From Allorhizobium ampelinum S4 (GTDB taxonomy: Bacteria > Pseudomonadota > Alphaproteobacteria > Rhizobiales > Rhizobiaceae): a stretch of 64,000 nt of DNA. The notes beneath the pieces were generated by a model. That model saw only the letters and a list, made by a program, of their open reading frames with translations, did not search any database and was not told where the DNA came from. The stretch covers positions 866,001 through 930,000 of the forward strand of contig NC_011988.1 of NCBI RefSeq assembly GCF_000016285.1, written 5' to 3'. Shown one piece after another: positions 45,524 to 54,702 of the stretch. A program made the translations under genes and the position numbers. Positions within the stretch are counted from its first letter, which is position 1. Each line of letters opens with the position of its first letter.

Positions 45524-46795
45524 TCAAATTTCTTCTGGTCTCGCAGATGTTGCAAGATGGGCGCGCACCGGGAATTGCCCGGCATAGGAGGCGAGTTTGG
45601 CAGGATCGAAGACAAAACCATCGATGAAACGGTCCCCCTCGCGCAGTCCTTCTACCCGTAAATCGTCTTCTGCCAACTGATCGGGCAGCCCAAGGGCGGC
45701 GCGGTAGATATCCGGGCGAAACGCGCTGGCTGCTTTTTCCACATCGGCTTCGTCGTAGCGCGCCTGTCCCCAGCGGATCATCTGGCTATAGATCCACAAG
45801 GCCTGGCTTGGGCGAGGGTAATTTGCGTGCTCGGCATGGAAGCGGAAATAGTCGTCGATGACCCGGCGATTGCCTTTGGCATCCAGATGGAAGACACCAC
45901 CCAGCACATGGCGGATGATGTCGCCAGGCGCGCCGATATAGCGCGGTGCGGAGAGCATTTCGGCCAGCGCATCGCGGTTGTCGGGTGCGTCGCACCAGCG
46001 GGCAGCCTCATCGAGAGCCGTGATCAACCTGTTAACAGTCTCCTGGTTTTCCGCCGCCCAATCCGGGCGCATGCCCAGCACTTTTTCAGGGGCCGACGGC
46101 CAGATGTCCTGCTTGGCAGCAACGATCCGGCCAACGCCGCGCTCTGACGCCACCATGTTCCAAGGCGCGCCGACGCAAAAGCCATCGATGGCGCCTGCGG
46201 CCAGGGCATCGGAGGTGAGCGGCGGCGGTACCACGACCAGCTTCACATCGCGGTCCGGATCGATGCCGCCAGCGGCCAGCCAATAACGAAATTCGTAATT
46301 ATGCGAGGAAAACGGATAGGTCATGCCCAAGGTCGGCATGGGCTCACCGCGTTCGCGCATGGTCTCCAGCACACGGGCCAGCGCCCGGACATTGTCCAGC
46401 GCGCTTGCCTGCGCTGCAACCAACCCGGTTTCTTCCATCCGCTGAAACAACCGGATCGACAGTGTGATGGCATTGCCACCCTGTCCCAGCGAGAACGCCG
46501 TAATCGTTGGGGAGGGGTTGGAGCCAAGGCCGAGCATGGAAGCGACAGGCATTGGCGACAACATGTGGGCGACATCGAATTGCTGGAAAGCCAGACGGTC
46601 ACGCAGATTGGCCCAGGACACGTCCTTCACCAGCTCCAGCGTCAGACCATGGCGCGCCGCAAAGCCGAATTCAACGGCTGCGATCAGCACTGAGGCATCG
46701 ACCAGCGGAATGAAGCCAACGCGCAGGTGACGGGTTTCCGTCCGGCCTGCGACCGCTGCGGAAAGAATGGTCGTCTGTGTGGCGGCCTCGGTCAT
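45524..46795 (-). CDS. nasS: NasS-type cytosolic nitrate/nitrite sensor
   Basis: A 423-residue NrtA/CmpA-fold protein (HLRVGFIPLVDASVLIAA near residue 23) with no signal peptide. It has the usual ligand segments HNYEFRYWLAAGGIDPD and FCVGAPWN. It is directly after nasT (12-base gap) and before the nitrate operon. In known NasS-NasT pairs, NasS holds the RNA-binding antiterminator NasT inactive until nitrate or nitrite binds. Start 46795 is an ATG. Lack of a signal distinguishes it from NrtA at 43816. Confidence 0.9.
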   Translation of the reverse strand: MTEAATQTTILSAAVAGRTETRHLRVGFIPLVDASVLIAAVEFGFAARHGLTLELVKDVSWANLRDRLAFQQFDVAHMLSPMPVASMLGLGSNPSPTITAFSLGQGGNAITLSIRLFQRMEETGLVAAQASALDNVRALARVLETMRERGEPMPTLGMTYPFSSHNYEFRYWLAAGGIDPDRDVKLVVVPPPLTSDALAAGAIDGFCVGAPWNMVASERGVGRIVAAKQDIWPSAPEKVLGMRPDWAAENQETVNRLITALDEAARWCDAPDNRDALAEMLSAPRYIGAPGDIIRHVLGGVFHLDAKGNRRVIDDYFRFHAEHANYPRPSQALWIYSQMIRWGQARYDEADVEKAASAFRPDIYRAALGLPDQLAEDDLRVEGLREGDRFIDGFVFDPAKLASYAGQFPVRAHLATSARPEEI

Positions 46796-46807
46796 GGTCT
46801 GGCGTCC

Positions 46808-47395
46808 TCACATCAAAAGGCTGGCGGCGGTGACAACGCTCTGGGCGATCTCCACCATTTTCTTTTTCTCGTTCATGGCGCTTTGCCGCAGCAGGGCGAA
46901 AGCCTCTTCTTCCGAAAGGCCACGCATTTTCATCAAGATACCCTTGGCCTTCTCGATCACCTTGCGCTCTTCCAGCGCCGTGCGCGCTTGCGTCAATTCG
47001 CGCTGCAATCGCTCAAAGGCCCGGAACCGGATGACGGCCATATCGAGGATCGGCTTGACACGCTCCTTGCGCAACCCATCGACGATATAGGCGGACACTC
47101 CGGCATCGACGGCAGCAGCGATCGATTCCGTATCGGCCCGGTCAACGAACATTGCAATCGGTCGGCTGACGCTGCGGCTCAGTTGAAACAGATGCTCCAG
47201 CATATCGCGATTGGGGCTTTCCAGGTCGATGATGATCACATCTGGCGCCAGCGTTTCGATGCTGCGGGCGATACCCTGGACCTCGTTGATAACAGTGACA
47301 TGCAGATGTCCTGCCTCCCGCAGCCCTTCTTCGATAATCGAGGCGCGGATGGCATTTTCATCGATGACAAGAATGGTCAGGTCGCTGTGGGTCAC
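46808..47395 (-). CDS. nasT: NasT response-regulator-like antiterminator (ANTAR)
   Basis: A 195-residue protein: receiver-like domain in residues 7-120 (ILVIDENAIRASII at the start) and a C-terminal ANTAR RNA-binding domain (VIEKAKGILMKMRGLSEEEAF, residues about 145-165). NasT binds leader RNA hairpins and prevents termination. The start is GTG at 47395 with a poor ribosome site; a nearby ATG is out of frame. It forms an operon with nasS. Target leader: 45114-45276. Confidence 0.92.
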   Translation of the reverse strand: MTHSDLTILVIDENAIRASIIEEGLREAGHLHVTVINEVQGIARSIETLAPDVIIIDLESPNRDMLEHLFQLSRSVSRPIAMFVDRADTESIAAAVDAGVSAYIVDGLRKERVKPILDMAVIRFRAFERLQRELTQARTALEERKVIEKAKGILMKMRGLSEEEAFALLRQSAMNEKKKMVEIAQSVVTAASLLM

Positions 47396-47863
47396 GCATC
47401 AGGCTTACCGCACTGCGAAATACTTGACAATTGCATTGCACACCAATGATCCTGACAAGGTGTCCAAAAGGATCGTCGCTCGGCATGATTTGTGAGCATG
47501 ACAGTTAGTCGGTGTGATGATTTTCTTGATGAGGCAGGGTTTTAGGACTGCGATCAACTGTTTTGGAGAAAAATCGCGCCGGTATAGAGTGATTTAAGCA
47601 GAGACTCCTTGGGTAACCAGGCAAGGTCTGGTTAGATAGGTTGATCGCAGACTTGACGCCTCTATCCTTTCCATATGTGAATGGAGGCTGGAGATACGCA
47701 AAAAACAAGATGCGTAAAAACAAAGGGCTATAGCACGTTAAATTGCTGCATGATTTTCTCCTGACATCAGGTGGGATTTAAGGAATCATGCAGTGGGGGG
47801 AATGCATGGTGACCGTGCGGTCGATTGCTGTGCATGGCCAAAAGGTGAGGTTGGACGAGATCT
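47396..47863. other. 468-base gap between nasT and a pentapeptide protein gene
   Basis: No credible gene. The left part should hold the nasTS promoter but no clear element was identified. The right part contains the repeat copy described at 47710-47793. The remainder has nothing I recognise. Confidence 0.5.
47710..47793. repeat. palindromic intergenic repeat, partial copy
   Basis: It begins ATGCGTAAAAACAAAG, as copy 1 does after its inner dyad (about 2974), and ends with 10-base inverted arms CTGCATGATT (47746-47755) and AATCATGCAG (47784-47793). It looks like the 3' half of the family at 2931. Confidence 0.5.
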
Positions 47864-48589
47864 ATGCAATTCGCTTTGTTCCAGGATGTTAAAAACACTG
47901 CCAGGCTTGCGTCCTGCCTGTTCTCTCTCGTTGTCGTCTCTATGCTCGGAACGAACATTGCCCAGGCAGCCGATTGCCGAAGCGGCCCAGCCAGCAAGGT
48001 GGATTGGTCAGAATGCCGCAAACGGCAGTTGATGCTGGGCGGAAGCGACCTTCGCGGTGCCAATCTCTATGATGCGGACTTGAGTTTTACTGATTTGAGC
48101 AATTCCAGTTTGCAGGCAGCCGATCTGGAAAAGGCGACGTTGATCCGCGCCTCTTTTGCTGGCGCCAATGCCGACGGAGCGAAATTCGACCGTATCGAGT
48201 CCTATCGCGCTGAGATGTCGGCAATGTCTGGAGTGGACGCCAGTTTTGTCTCCGCTGAAATGCAGCGCGTCAATTTAGGTGGCGCCAATCTGGCTGGTGC
48301 AGACTTTACCAAGGCGGAACTCAGCCGGGTCAATTTCGAAAAATCCATCCTGATGGGAGCCAAGTTCACAGTGGCAAACCTGTCCCGCGCCAGTTTCAAT
48401 TTGGCGCGGCTGGATGGTGGAGTCGATTTTGAAGACGCATTCCTGTTTCGCACCCGTATTGAAGGTGTGGACCTGTCGACAGCCAAAGGGCTGAAACAGG
48501 ACCAGGTCAACCTTGCCTGTGGCGATGCAAAGACCAAGCTTCCCGCAGGCCTGACCAATCCGTCCGATTGGCCCTGTCCTGCGGATTAA
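47864..48589 (+). CDS. secreted pentapeptide-repeat protein
   Basis: A 241-residue protein with a signal peptide (hydrophobic residues about 15-35, cleavage near AQAAD at residue 36). It is followed by pentapeptide repeats of the A(D/N)Lxx type from about residue 60 to 200 (for example GANLYDADLSFTDLSNSSL). Cysteines near both ends may form disulfides. Predicted periplasmic beta-helix. The function is unknown. Start 47864 has a weak ribosome site (GACGAGA). No operon partner; the next gene is convergent. Confidence 0.82.
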   Translation: MQFALFQDVKNTARLASCLFSLVVVSMLGTNIAQAADCRSGPASKVDWSECRKRQLMLGGSDLRGANLYDADLSFTDLSNSSLQAADLEKATLIRASFAGANADGAKFDRIESYRAEMSAMSGVDASFVSAEMQRVNLGGANLAGADFTKAELSRVNFEKSILMGAKFTVANLSRASFNLARLDGGVDFEDAFLFRTRIEGVDLSTAKGLKQDQVNLACGDAKTKLPAGLTNPSDWPCPAD

Positions 48590-48608
48590 TAATGTCCTGC
48601 GGATTAAT
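48575..48608. repeat. 16-base direct duplication across the stop codon
   Basis: TGTCCTGCGGATTAAT occurs at 48575-48590 and again at 48593-48608, period 18. The first copy contains the stop of the pentapeptide gene. A recent slippage-type duplication. Confidence 0.75.
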
Positions 48609-48635
48609 GTCGCGTGGATTATTGACTGGCAGCGT

Positions 48636-49595
48636 TCAGCGCAAGATCGGTTCGCCGTGGAAGCGGCGCTTTGACGGTTTGGAAACGCCGAAGCCGACCT
48701 CCATCATCAAGCGTGGCTTAGCCGTTGGCACAGTACCCATATGGAAGCCGAAAGGGTCTTCGACAAAGCCCGATCCTGCTGGTCCGGTAAGTGTGACAGC
48801 GCTGTCCTTGCCGTAATAGTCAAGCACTTCTTCCGCCGGGTGGCCGACCAACAAGGTCAACTGGTGTTTCAGCCGGCGGCGGCGATGGCTACCCTTGACG
48901 TAAATATGCGGCCCTGTCCCCTCATCAACGCTATTGATATTAAAAAAGAATTTCAACATGCGCCAGTCGTCGAGGTCGAAATGAAACTTGTCGAGCGAGG
49001 CCATGCTGCGGTCTTTCTCGGTGGCGGCAGTGGGAAAGCTCCACCAGAGACGGGTGGTGATCAACTGTGCCTGGCCGCCGAGATAGTTTTTGGCGATATC
49101 GATCAGCAACGGATCTCTTTGAATGGCGACAGCCGCTTCGCAATTCAATGTCCGCTCGAACAAGTGACCGCTCAGGATTGGGCGTCCGAATGTCTTCTCG
49201 GCTTCGGCATGATCGCCTGCCTTGAATTCCAGTCGCCGGTCGAAGTTGCCGAAGCAGGGCGTTTTTAACGCATGGTCATGAATGGATTCATGGATGTCGC
49301 TTGGCAATTGCAGGCCGGTGAAAATTCCGTCCTTGCGCAAGGCAAGCGTGGCGGATCCGCTGTCTGCCTTGAACATGCTGGGTTGGGTGTTGGAGCCTGG
49401 TTTGTGCTTGCGAGCTGTCAGCCAATGCAACTGCCGACCCGGCATGGTTCTGGCCAGCATAAACATTGGCAGCCAGGCAGGGTTTTCCTTCACGTCGGCA
49501 ATATATGTCGGAATGCGCACAGCCATGCGTCGAAAGGCACTACCTTTGCGAGCGATGGATTCGAGATCCTGCGGGTTCGATTCAATTGTCTGCAT
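48636..49595 (-). CDS. PhyH-like Fe(II)/2-oxoglutarate oxygenase
   Basis: A 319-residue protein without a signal peptide. A likely iron site is seen: the H-x-D in KFHFDLDDW (about residue 209) and a distal His in FGFHMGT (about residue 289), with a possible 2-oxoglutarate Arg in KPRLMM. VDEGTGPHIYVKGSHRRRR resembles the phytanoyl-CoA dioxygenase segment GxxxVxPGSH. The start at 49595 follows AGGAGA; an upstream ATG (49631) is less likely. It would hydroxylate an unknown small molecule. Monocistronic by layout. Confidence 0.7.
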   Translation of the reverse strand: MQTIESNPQDLESIARKGSAFRRMAVRIPTYIADVKENPAWLPMFMLARTMPGRQLHWLTARKHKPGSNTQPSMFKADSGSATLALRKDGIFTGLQLPSDIHESIHDHALKTPCFGNFDRRLEFKAGDHAEAEKTFGRPILSGHLFERTLNCEAAVAIQRDPLLIDIAKNYLGGQAQLITTRLWWSFPTAATEKDRSMASLDKFHFDLDDWRMLKFFFNINSVDEGTGPHIYVKGSHRRRRLKHQLTLLVGHPAEEVLDYYGKDSAVTLTGPAGSGFVEDPFGFHMGTVPTAKPRLMMEVGFGVSKPSKRRFHGEPILR

Positions 49596-49834
49596 CACTG
49601 AAGTCTCCTGGCGAATGCTGCCAAACAGCACGATTCGATGGATAGGAGTTATGCGTCACCCACGCCTGACACAGAACATTACATTGTGGCGAAATCGTGA
49701 CATTTCTTTTATTTCAATGAGTTAGAGTATTTTCTGGCAAAAAAACGCTTGCTTTCGCAGGTGTGTTTGAGGCAGGAAAATAAACCTTACTATTGTTTGA
49801 GTAACGAGCCCTTGTCACAGGATCATGAACAACC

Positions 49835-50485
49835 ATGCTTGATCGCTTTTTTGGCAGTAACAACCTATCGGGTGTATTTCGCTCGAAAAAAATGGCTATT
49901 GGCGTTATGGCATGGCTTTTTTTAAATGTCGCAAATCCAACATTTGCAGACTGGCAAGCGGTCGAGCAGATTGCGACTTACCCCGTTTCAGGTCAAAGCG
50001 GGCCGCAACTCTATCAATCCATCGGAGAAAAAGGCCCGGTTATCGGCACTGACAAACGGATACATGTCATTGCTCATACCACATTCAAGCTGACATGGAC
50101 ACGCAAATATGTGCCGCATGGCAGCACTTGTGTGCTGGAGACGGCCATTCCCAAATTGACTGTTATCTATACGCTGCCTCGTCCATCCCAGTCGCTTACA
50201 AGTCCGGTTCGGGAAAACTGGGCAAAATTTATCGCCGGGATTGAGACGCACGAGCGTGTCCACGGGCAAAACATCAAGGACATGGTCAAGGCGATCGAGG
50301 CGGCAAGCATCGGTCTGACCGTGCCGGATGATCCCGACTGCAAGAAGATCCGCACGGACCTGACAAAGCGCCTGGGAGAAATCTCCGATCGAAAGCGTGA
50401 GCGGGATCGGATCTTCGAGCAATCCGAAATGGCGCCGGGCGGGCCGATCCAGCAGCTTATTCTGGCGCTGGTCAATGGTGGCTAA
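49835..50485 (+). CDS. secreted DUF922-like putative zinc protease
   Basis: A 216-residue protein with a hydrophobic segment at about residues 20-38 (signal peptide, NPTFADW near the cleavage) and a THERVHG segment near residue 150, an HExxH zinc motif. The layout fits the DUF922 family of putative Zn-dependent proteases. Cys residues around 98 and 176 may pair. The C-terminal 40 residues are charged and helical. It ends just before the convergent LysR gene. Confidence 0.75.
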   Translation: MLDRFFGSNNLSGVFRSKKMAIGVMAWLFLNVANPTFADWQAVEQIATYPVSGQSGPQLYQSIGEKGPVIGTDKRIHVIAHTTFKLTWTRKYVPHGSTCVLETAIPKLTVIYTLPRPSQSLTSPVRENWAKFIAGIETHERVHGQNIKDMVKAIEAASIGLTVPDDPDCKKIRTDLTKRLGEISDRKRERDRIFEQSEMAPGGPIQQLILALVNGG

Positions 50486-50492
50486 AAGCTGA

Positions 50493-51407
50493 TTAGCCTG
50501 CGTCTCTGGTCGTGAATGCCTTTACTTCTTGGAGCAGCCATTGTGAAAAGGCCGCCAGCGGCTTCGATAGCGGCCTGTTGTCGGGTGATACAAGATAATA
50601 ATTGCTCTGGCTGTTGACGCTGTGCTGAGATGCCAGGACAAGCTGACCGCTTTCCAATTCCGGCCCGATCAGAAATAGCGGCATCAGCGCAACGCCAAGC
50701 CCGGCAATGCAGGCTTGGGCCACATTCATGAACTGCTCGAAACTCATGGCGGCGCGCGGCGTGGCGGTGATGCCGAGACTGTCGAACCAATGATCCCAGG
50801 CCAGCGGTCTCGACTTCATCTGGATCAGCGGCAGGTCGGCCAGATCGCTGTCCGCTTTGATATGGTGGCTGACTAGAAAAGCCGGGCTGCACACCGGGGC
50901 AACGGTCTCGTCCATCAGGAAGGTGCAGGTGGCACGCGGCCAGTTCGGCTTGCCGATATGGATGGCAGCATCCAATTGTTCGGCATCGAAATCAAATATG
51001 CCGATGCGGGTTGCGAAATTCAGGTTGATATGCGGATGGGCGGCGACAAAGCTGGAAATACGCGGCAAAAGCCAGCGTGTCCCAAAGGTCGGGAGAATGG
51101 CGATGTTCAGGGCGTTGCCCTGCGAGCCGGTCATGGCTTCCAGGGAAGCATCCTGAATCAGAGACAGTGCGGACTGGACGGCGCGGTGAAAATTCTCGCC
51201 ACGCGGCGTCGGGACCACGCCGCGACCATTGCGCAGGAACAGTTGCGTTCCCAATTGCTCTTCAAGCGTTTGGATCTGCCGGCTGATCGCGCCCTGCGTC
51301 AGGTTCAATTCGCTGGCGGCAGCGGAAAAACTGCCCAGCCTCGCCACGGAGTCCAGGGTGACAAGAGCGCTGGTGGACGGCAGCAGGCGGCGTTGAATGA
51401 GCTTCAT
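50493..51407 (-). CDS. LysR family regulator (GcvA-like)
   Basis: A 304-residue LysR protein with the helix-turn-helix GSFSAAASELNLTQGAISRQ in residues 25-45. It is divergent from the glutaryl-CoA dehydrogenase-like gene, with a 151-base gap that contains a palindromic repeat. It probably regulates that gene and the CoA-transferase after it. The ligand might be glutarate or a related acid (inference). Confidence 0.87.
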   Translation of the reverse strand: MKLIQRRLLPSTSALVTLDSVARLGSFSAAASELNLTQGAISRQIQTLEEQLGTQLFLRNGRGVVPTPRGENFHRAVQSALSLIQDASLEAMTGSQGNALNIAILPTFGTRWLLPRISSFVAAHPHINLNFATRIGIFDFDAEQLDAAIHIGKPNWPRATCTFLMDETVAPVCSPAFLVSHHIKADSDLADLPLIQMKSRPLAWDHWFDSLGITATPRAAMSFEQFMNVAQACIAGLGVALMPLFLIGPELESGQLVLASQHSVNSQSNYYLVSPDNRPLSKPLAAFSQWLLQEVKAFTTRDAG

Positions 51408-51485
51408 CAGCTATGATTATAACTCATATCCCGTTTCGTAAACATTGTTTTGCGATTCCGGTTTGATCTGCGAGACTGAGTTAGA

Positions 51486-51533
51486 ACGCATTTCCGGACG
51501 CAAAACCGCTACACACTTTTGCTGGAAATGCTC
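51486..51533 (-). repeat. rhizobial palindromic intergenic repeat, copy 2
   Basis: Inverse orientation to copy 1 at 2931. Outer arms GCATTTCC (51488-51495) and GGAAATGC (51524-51531); the inner part GCAAAACCGC with CTTTTGC matches copy 1. The outer stem sequence differs from copy 1 but remains paired. It ends about 25 bases before the acyl-CoA dehydrogenase start. Confidence 0.65.
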
Positions 51534-51558
51534 TAAGAATTTTTGATACGAGGATGCC

Positions 51559-52734
51559 ATGAGCTTTGTGTGGGACGATCCCTTTCTGCTGGAAGACCAG
51601 TTGAGCGAAGAAGAGCGGATGATCCGCGATGCGGCGGCGGCGTTTGCCAAGGCTGAACTGAGCCCGCGCGTCGAGGACATGTATCTCAACGAAAAAACCG
51701 AGCGCGGACTGTTTCCACTGATGGGCAAGGCGGGCCTGTTAGGCGTCACCCTACCGGAAAAATATGGCGCGGCGGGTGCCAATTACGTCAGCTACGGGCT
51801 GGTGGCGCGCGAAGTAGAGCGGGTGGATTCCGGCTTCCGGTCGATGATGAGCGTGCAATCCTCTTTGGTGATTCATCCGATCTTTGCCTATGGCTCCGAG
51901 GAGCAAAAAGATAAATATCTGCCGGGTCTGGTGTCCGGTGAGTTGATCGGCTGCTTCGGCCTGACCGAACCCGATGCGGGCTCCGATCCGGGTGGCATGA
52001 AAACCAGAGCCGAAAAGATCGAGGGCGGTTATCGCCTGCGCGGTTCTAAAATGTGGATTTCCAACGCGCCAATCGCGGACGTGTTTGTGGTCTGGGCGAA
52101 ATCCGAGGCGCATGATGGCGCCATTCGCGGCTTCGTGCTGGAGAAGGGCATGAAGGGCCTGTCCGCCCCGAAGATCGGCGGCAAGCTGTCGCTACGCGCT
52201 TCAATTACCGGCGAGATCGTCATGGACGGCGTTGAGGTTGGTGAGGATGCCTTGCTGCCTGGCGTCAGTGGGTTGAAAGGCCCATTCGGCTGCCTGAACC
52301 GGGCGCGCTATGGTATTTCCTGGGGCGTCATGGGCGCTGCCGAAGATTGCTGGGTGCGCTCGCGTCAATATGGTCTCGACCGCCATCAGTTCGGCAAGCC
52401 GTTGGCCGGGATGCAGCTCTATCAAAAGAAGCTCGCCGATATGCAGACCGAAATCGCGCTGGGCTTGCAGGCATCGTTGCGGGTTGGGCGGTTGATGGAT
52501 GAGCATAAGCATGCGCCGGAAATGATTTCCCTCATCAAGCGCAACAATTGCGGCAAGGCGCTGGACATTGCCCGCATGGCCCGCGACATGCACGGCGGCA
52601 ACGGTATCCAGATCGAGTATCACGTCATGCGGCATTCGCAGAACCTGGAAACGGTCAATACCTATGAAGGCACCCATGATGTGCATGCGCTGATCCTGGG
52701 CCGCGCCCAGACCGGTATCCAGGCATTTTTCTGA
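51559..52734 (+). CDS. gcdH: acyl-CoA dehydrogenase, glutaryl-CoA dehydrogenase-like
   Basis: A 391-residue flavoprotein of glutaryl-CoA dehydrogenase length and style: [15 protein letters not shown], a conserved W in [13 protein letters not shown], and the catalytic Glu in [17 protein letters not shown] near residue 367. It would dehydrogenate and decarboxylate glutaryl-CoA to crotonyl-CoA in lysine or glutarate breakdown. A CaiB-type CoA-transferase follows ten bases later, the usual partner that makes the CoA ester. Confidence 0.88.
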   Translation: MSFVWDDPFLLEDQLSEEERMIRDAAAAFAKAELSPRVEDMYLNEKTERGLFPLMGKAGLLGVTLPEKYGAAGANYVSYGLVAREVERVDSGFRSMMSVQSSLVIHPIFAYGSEEQKDKYLPGLVSGELIGCFGLTEPDAGSDPGGMKTRAEKIEGGYRLRGSKMWISNAPIADVFVVWAKSEAHDGAIRGFVLEKGMKGLSAPKIGGKLSLRASITGEIVMDGVEVGEDALLPGVSGLKGPFGCLNRARYGISWGVMGAAEDCWVRSRQYGLDRHQFGKPLAGMQLYQKKLADMQTEIALGLQASLRVGRLMDEHKHAPEMISLIKRNNCGKALDIARMARDMHGGNGIQIEYHVMRHSQNLETVNTYEGTHDVHALILGRAQTGIQAFF

Positions 52735-52744
52735 GGACGGATCG

Positions 52745-53896
52745 ATGTCGAATGCGCCACTTTCGGGATTGAAGGTCATTGAACTGGCCCGGATTCTGGC
52801 CGGTCCCTGGATCGGCCAGACGCTGGCCGACCTCGGCGCTGATGTGATCAAGGTGGAAAGCCCGCAAGGCGACGATACCCGTAGCTGGGGACCGCCGTTC
52901 ATAGACGACGGCGTGGAAAAGGCCGCTGCCTATTTCCATGCCTGCAATCGCGGCAAACGGTCGATCACGGCGGATTTTACCAGGGCTGAAGATATCAAAA
53001 CCCTTCGCGATCTGATTGCCTCCGCCGATGTGGTGATCGAGAATTTCAAGGTTGGCGGTCTTGCCAAATATGGCCTCGATTACGACAGCCTGAAGGAGCT
53101 TAATCCTAGGTTGGTCTATTGCTCCGTCACCGGCTTTGGCCAGGATGGGCCTTATGCGCAACGTGCCGGATATGATTTCATGATCCAGGGCATGAGCGGC
53201 ATCATGGACCTGACCGGAGAGCCAGACGGTGCGCCGCAGAAGATCGGCGTTGCCTTTGCCGATATCTTCACCGGGCTTTACGGGGTCATCGCTATTCAGG
53301 CGGCGCTGGCGCAACGTCTTCAGACCGGGCGCGGTCAGTTCATCGACATGGCACTGTTCGACTGCATGTCGGCGGTATTGGCCAATCAGGCGATGAATTA
53401 CGCAGCGTCAGGCATTGTGCCGAAGCGCATGGGCAATAACCATCCCAATATTGCGCCCTACCAGACCTTTCCGGTTGCCGATGGCCATATCATCATTGCA
53501 TGCGGCAATGATGGCCAATTTGTCCGGCTGTGTGGTGTGCTGGGCCTTTCTGAGCTGGCGACAACACCTGAATTTTCCACCAATTCTGCCCGTGTCGCCC
53601 ATCGGGATCAATTGACCACCGTGATGGAAGACAAGACCCGGCAATTCGAGCGCAACGACCTCTTGGCGCGGCTGGAGGCGGCGACCGTTCCGGCCGGGCC
53701 GATCAACACGGTGGCGGACCTGTTTGCCGATCCGCAATTTGCCTTCCGGCAAATGAAAATCATCCCGGATGGCGTGCCGGGTATCCGAACCCCCATCGTC
53801 TTTTCTGAAGCCGAGCTTGAGACGACGAGGCGCGCACCGCGCCTGGGAGAGCATACGGCTGAGGTGCTTGCGGAGATACGGCACGACAAGGATTGA
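52745..53896 (+). CDS. CaiB/BaiF family CoA-transferase
   Basis: A 383-residue class III CoA-transferase: VIELARILAGPWIGQTLADLGADVIKVE at the N-terminus (core GPWIGQTLADLG) and the catalytic Asp in SGIMDLTGEPDG near residue 160. Ten bases after the glutaryl-CoA dehydrogenase gene, so it is most likely a succinyl-CoA:glutarate CoA-transferase. Other dicarboxylates are possible. Start ATG at 52745 with GAGGAC upstream. Confidence 0.88.
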   Translation: MSNAPLSGLKVIELARILAGPWIGQTLADLGADVIKVESPQGDDTRSWGPPFIDDGVEKAAAYFHACNRGKRSITADFTRAEDIKTLRDLIASADVVIENFKVGGLAKYGLDYDSLKELNPRLVYCSVTGFGQDGPYAQRAGYDFMIQGMSGIMDLTGEPDGAPQKIGVAFADIFTGLYGVIAIQAALAQRLQTGRGQFIDMALFDCMSAVLANQAMNYAASGIVPKRMGNNHPNIAPYQTFPVADGHIIIACGNDGQFVRLCGVLGLSELATTPEFSTNSARVAHRDQLTTVMEDKTRQFERNDLLARLEAATVPAGPINTVADLFADPQFAFRQMKIIPDGVPGIRTPIVFSEAELETTRRAPRLGEHTAEVLAEIRHDKD

Positions 53897-54002
53897 AAGG
53901 GGCTGGTTTCCTTTTGGTTTCTATGGGTTGGAAAACTGCCGTCTTGCATGGGGCGCTGGCGTGTGATCTCAAAGCGTCCATCATTCACTGACGGGATTTG
54001 CC

Positions 54003-54491
54003 ATGAAAATCTTTCTTTCCATCGTCGCGCTGTCGCTCAGCCTCGCCTCGGGCGTTTTTGCACAGGAGCCGGTTCGTGGCGTTGATAATGCCGAAGCGCT
54101 GTTTACCAGCCCCGATCCGGTGCTGAACCGCAACAAGCAGACGACGTATAAGATCCTGAAGGAACTGCTGGAGGCCAACCACTGGGACCGCGCCGATCTC
54201 TATCTGACCGAGCGCTACATTCAGCACAATCCCAATGCGGCCTCGGGCCGTCAGGGCGTGATCGATTATTTCACCAAGGTGCGAAAAGTCACGCCGTCGC
54301 CGATCCCGGAAAAGATGCAGACCAAAGTGGTCTCGGTGGTGGCTGAAGGGGACATTGTCACTGTTGCCTTTCCCCGCGAACTGAAGGATCCGAAAGACCC
54401 GACCAAGACCTATACCACGACCTGGTTCGACAGCTGGCGTTTCGTGGACGGCAAGGCGGACGAACATTGGGATTCGGCGACCAAGCCCTAA
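54003..54491 (+). CDS. exported SnoaL/NTF2-like protein
   Basis: A 162-residue protein with a clear signal peptide (MKIFLSIVALSLSLASGVFAQ, cleavage near residue 20). The mature part resembles SnoaL-like proteins of the NTF2 fold (WDRADLYLTERYIQHNP, and a C-terminal sheet with TWFDSWRF). Members often lack a known reaction. Predicted periplasmic. Followed by a stable hairpin, so probably monocistronic. Confidence 0.78.
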   Translation: MKIFLSIVALSLSLASGVFAQEPVRGVDNAEALFTSPDPVLNRNKQTTYKILKELLEANHWDRADLYLTERYIQHNPNAASGRQGVIDYFTKVRKVTPSPIPEKMQTKVVSVVAEGDIVTVAFPRELKDPKDPTKTYTTTWFDSWRFVDGKADEHWDSATKP

Positions 54492-54569
54492 TATGATCAG
54501 TCGTTGAAGATGCCTGATCATATTCCTTTTGCAAATCTCTCAAGCCCCGGCTGCCTTTGAGAGATTTGC
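54490..54569. terminator. two hairpins after the SnoaL-like gene
   Basis: AATATGATCAG (54490-54500) pairs with CTGATCATATT (54514-54524), starting in the stop codon area and followed by CCTTTT. Then GCAAATCTCTCAA (54531-54543) pairs with TTGAGAGATTTGC (54557-54569). Likely transcript end for the SnoaL-like gene. Confidence 0.6.
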
Positions 54570-54702
54570 AATGTCTTCAAGGCGAGGATGCGTCAGCATC
54601 TTCGAGCCTTTCGACAACATCGTGGATATCCCTAGATTTGCCGTGATATTTGTCAGGGCCGGGCGTAGGGTGCCGCCGATTTGACGGTTGGCGGAGCAGG
54701 AT

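Noticed and set aside
45524..46795. Second periplasmic nitrate-binding protein
   Set aside because: No signal peptide and coupling to nasT; NasS sensor fits better.
47505..47723. Minus-strand frame of 72 codons after nasT
   Set aside because: Composition and lack of start signals suggest chance; it overlaps repeat sequence.
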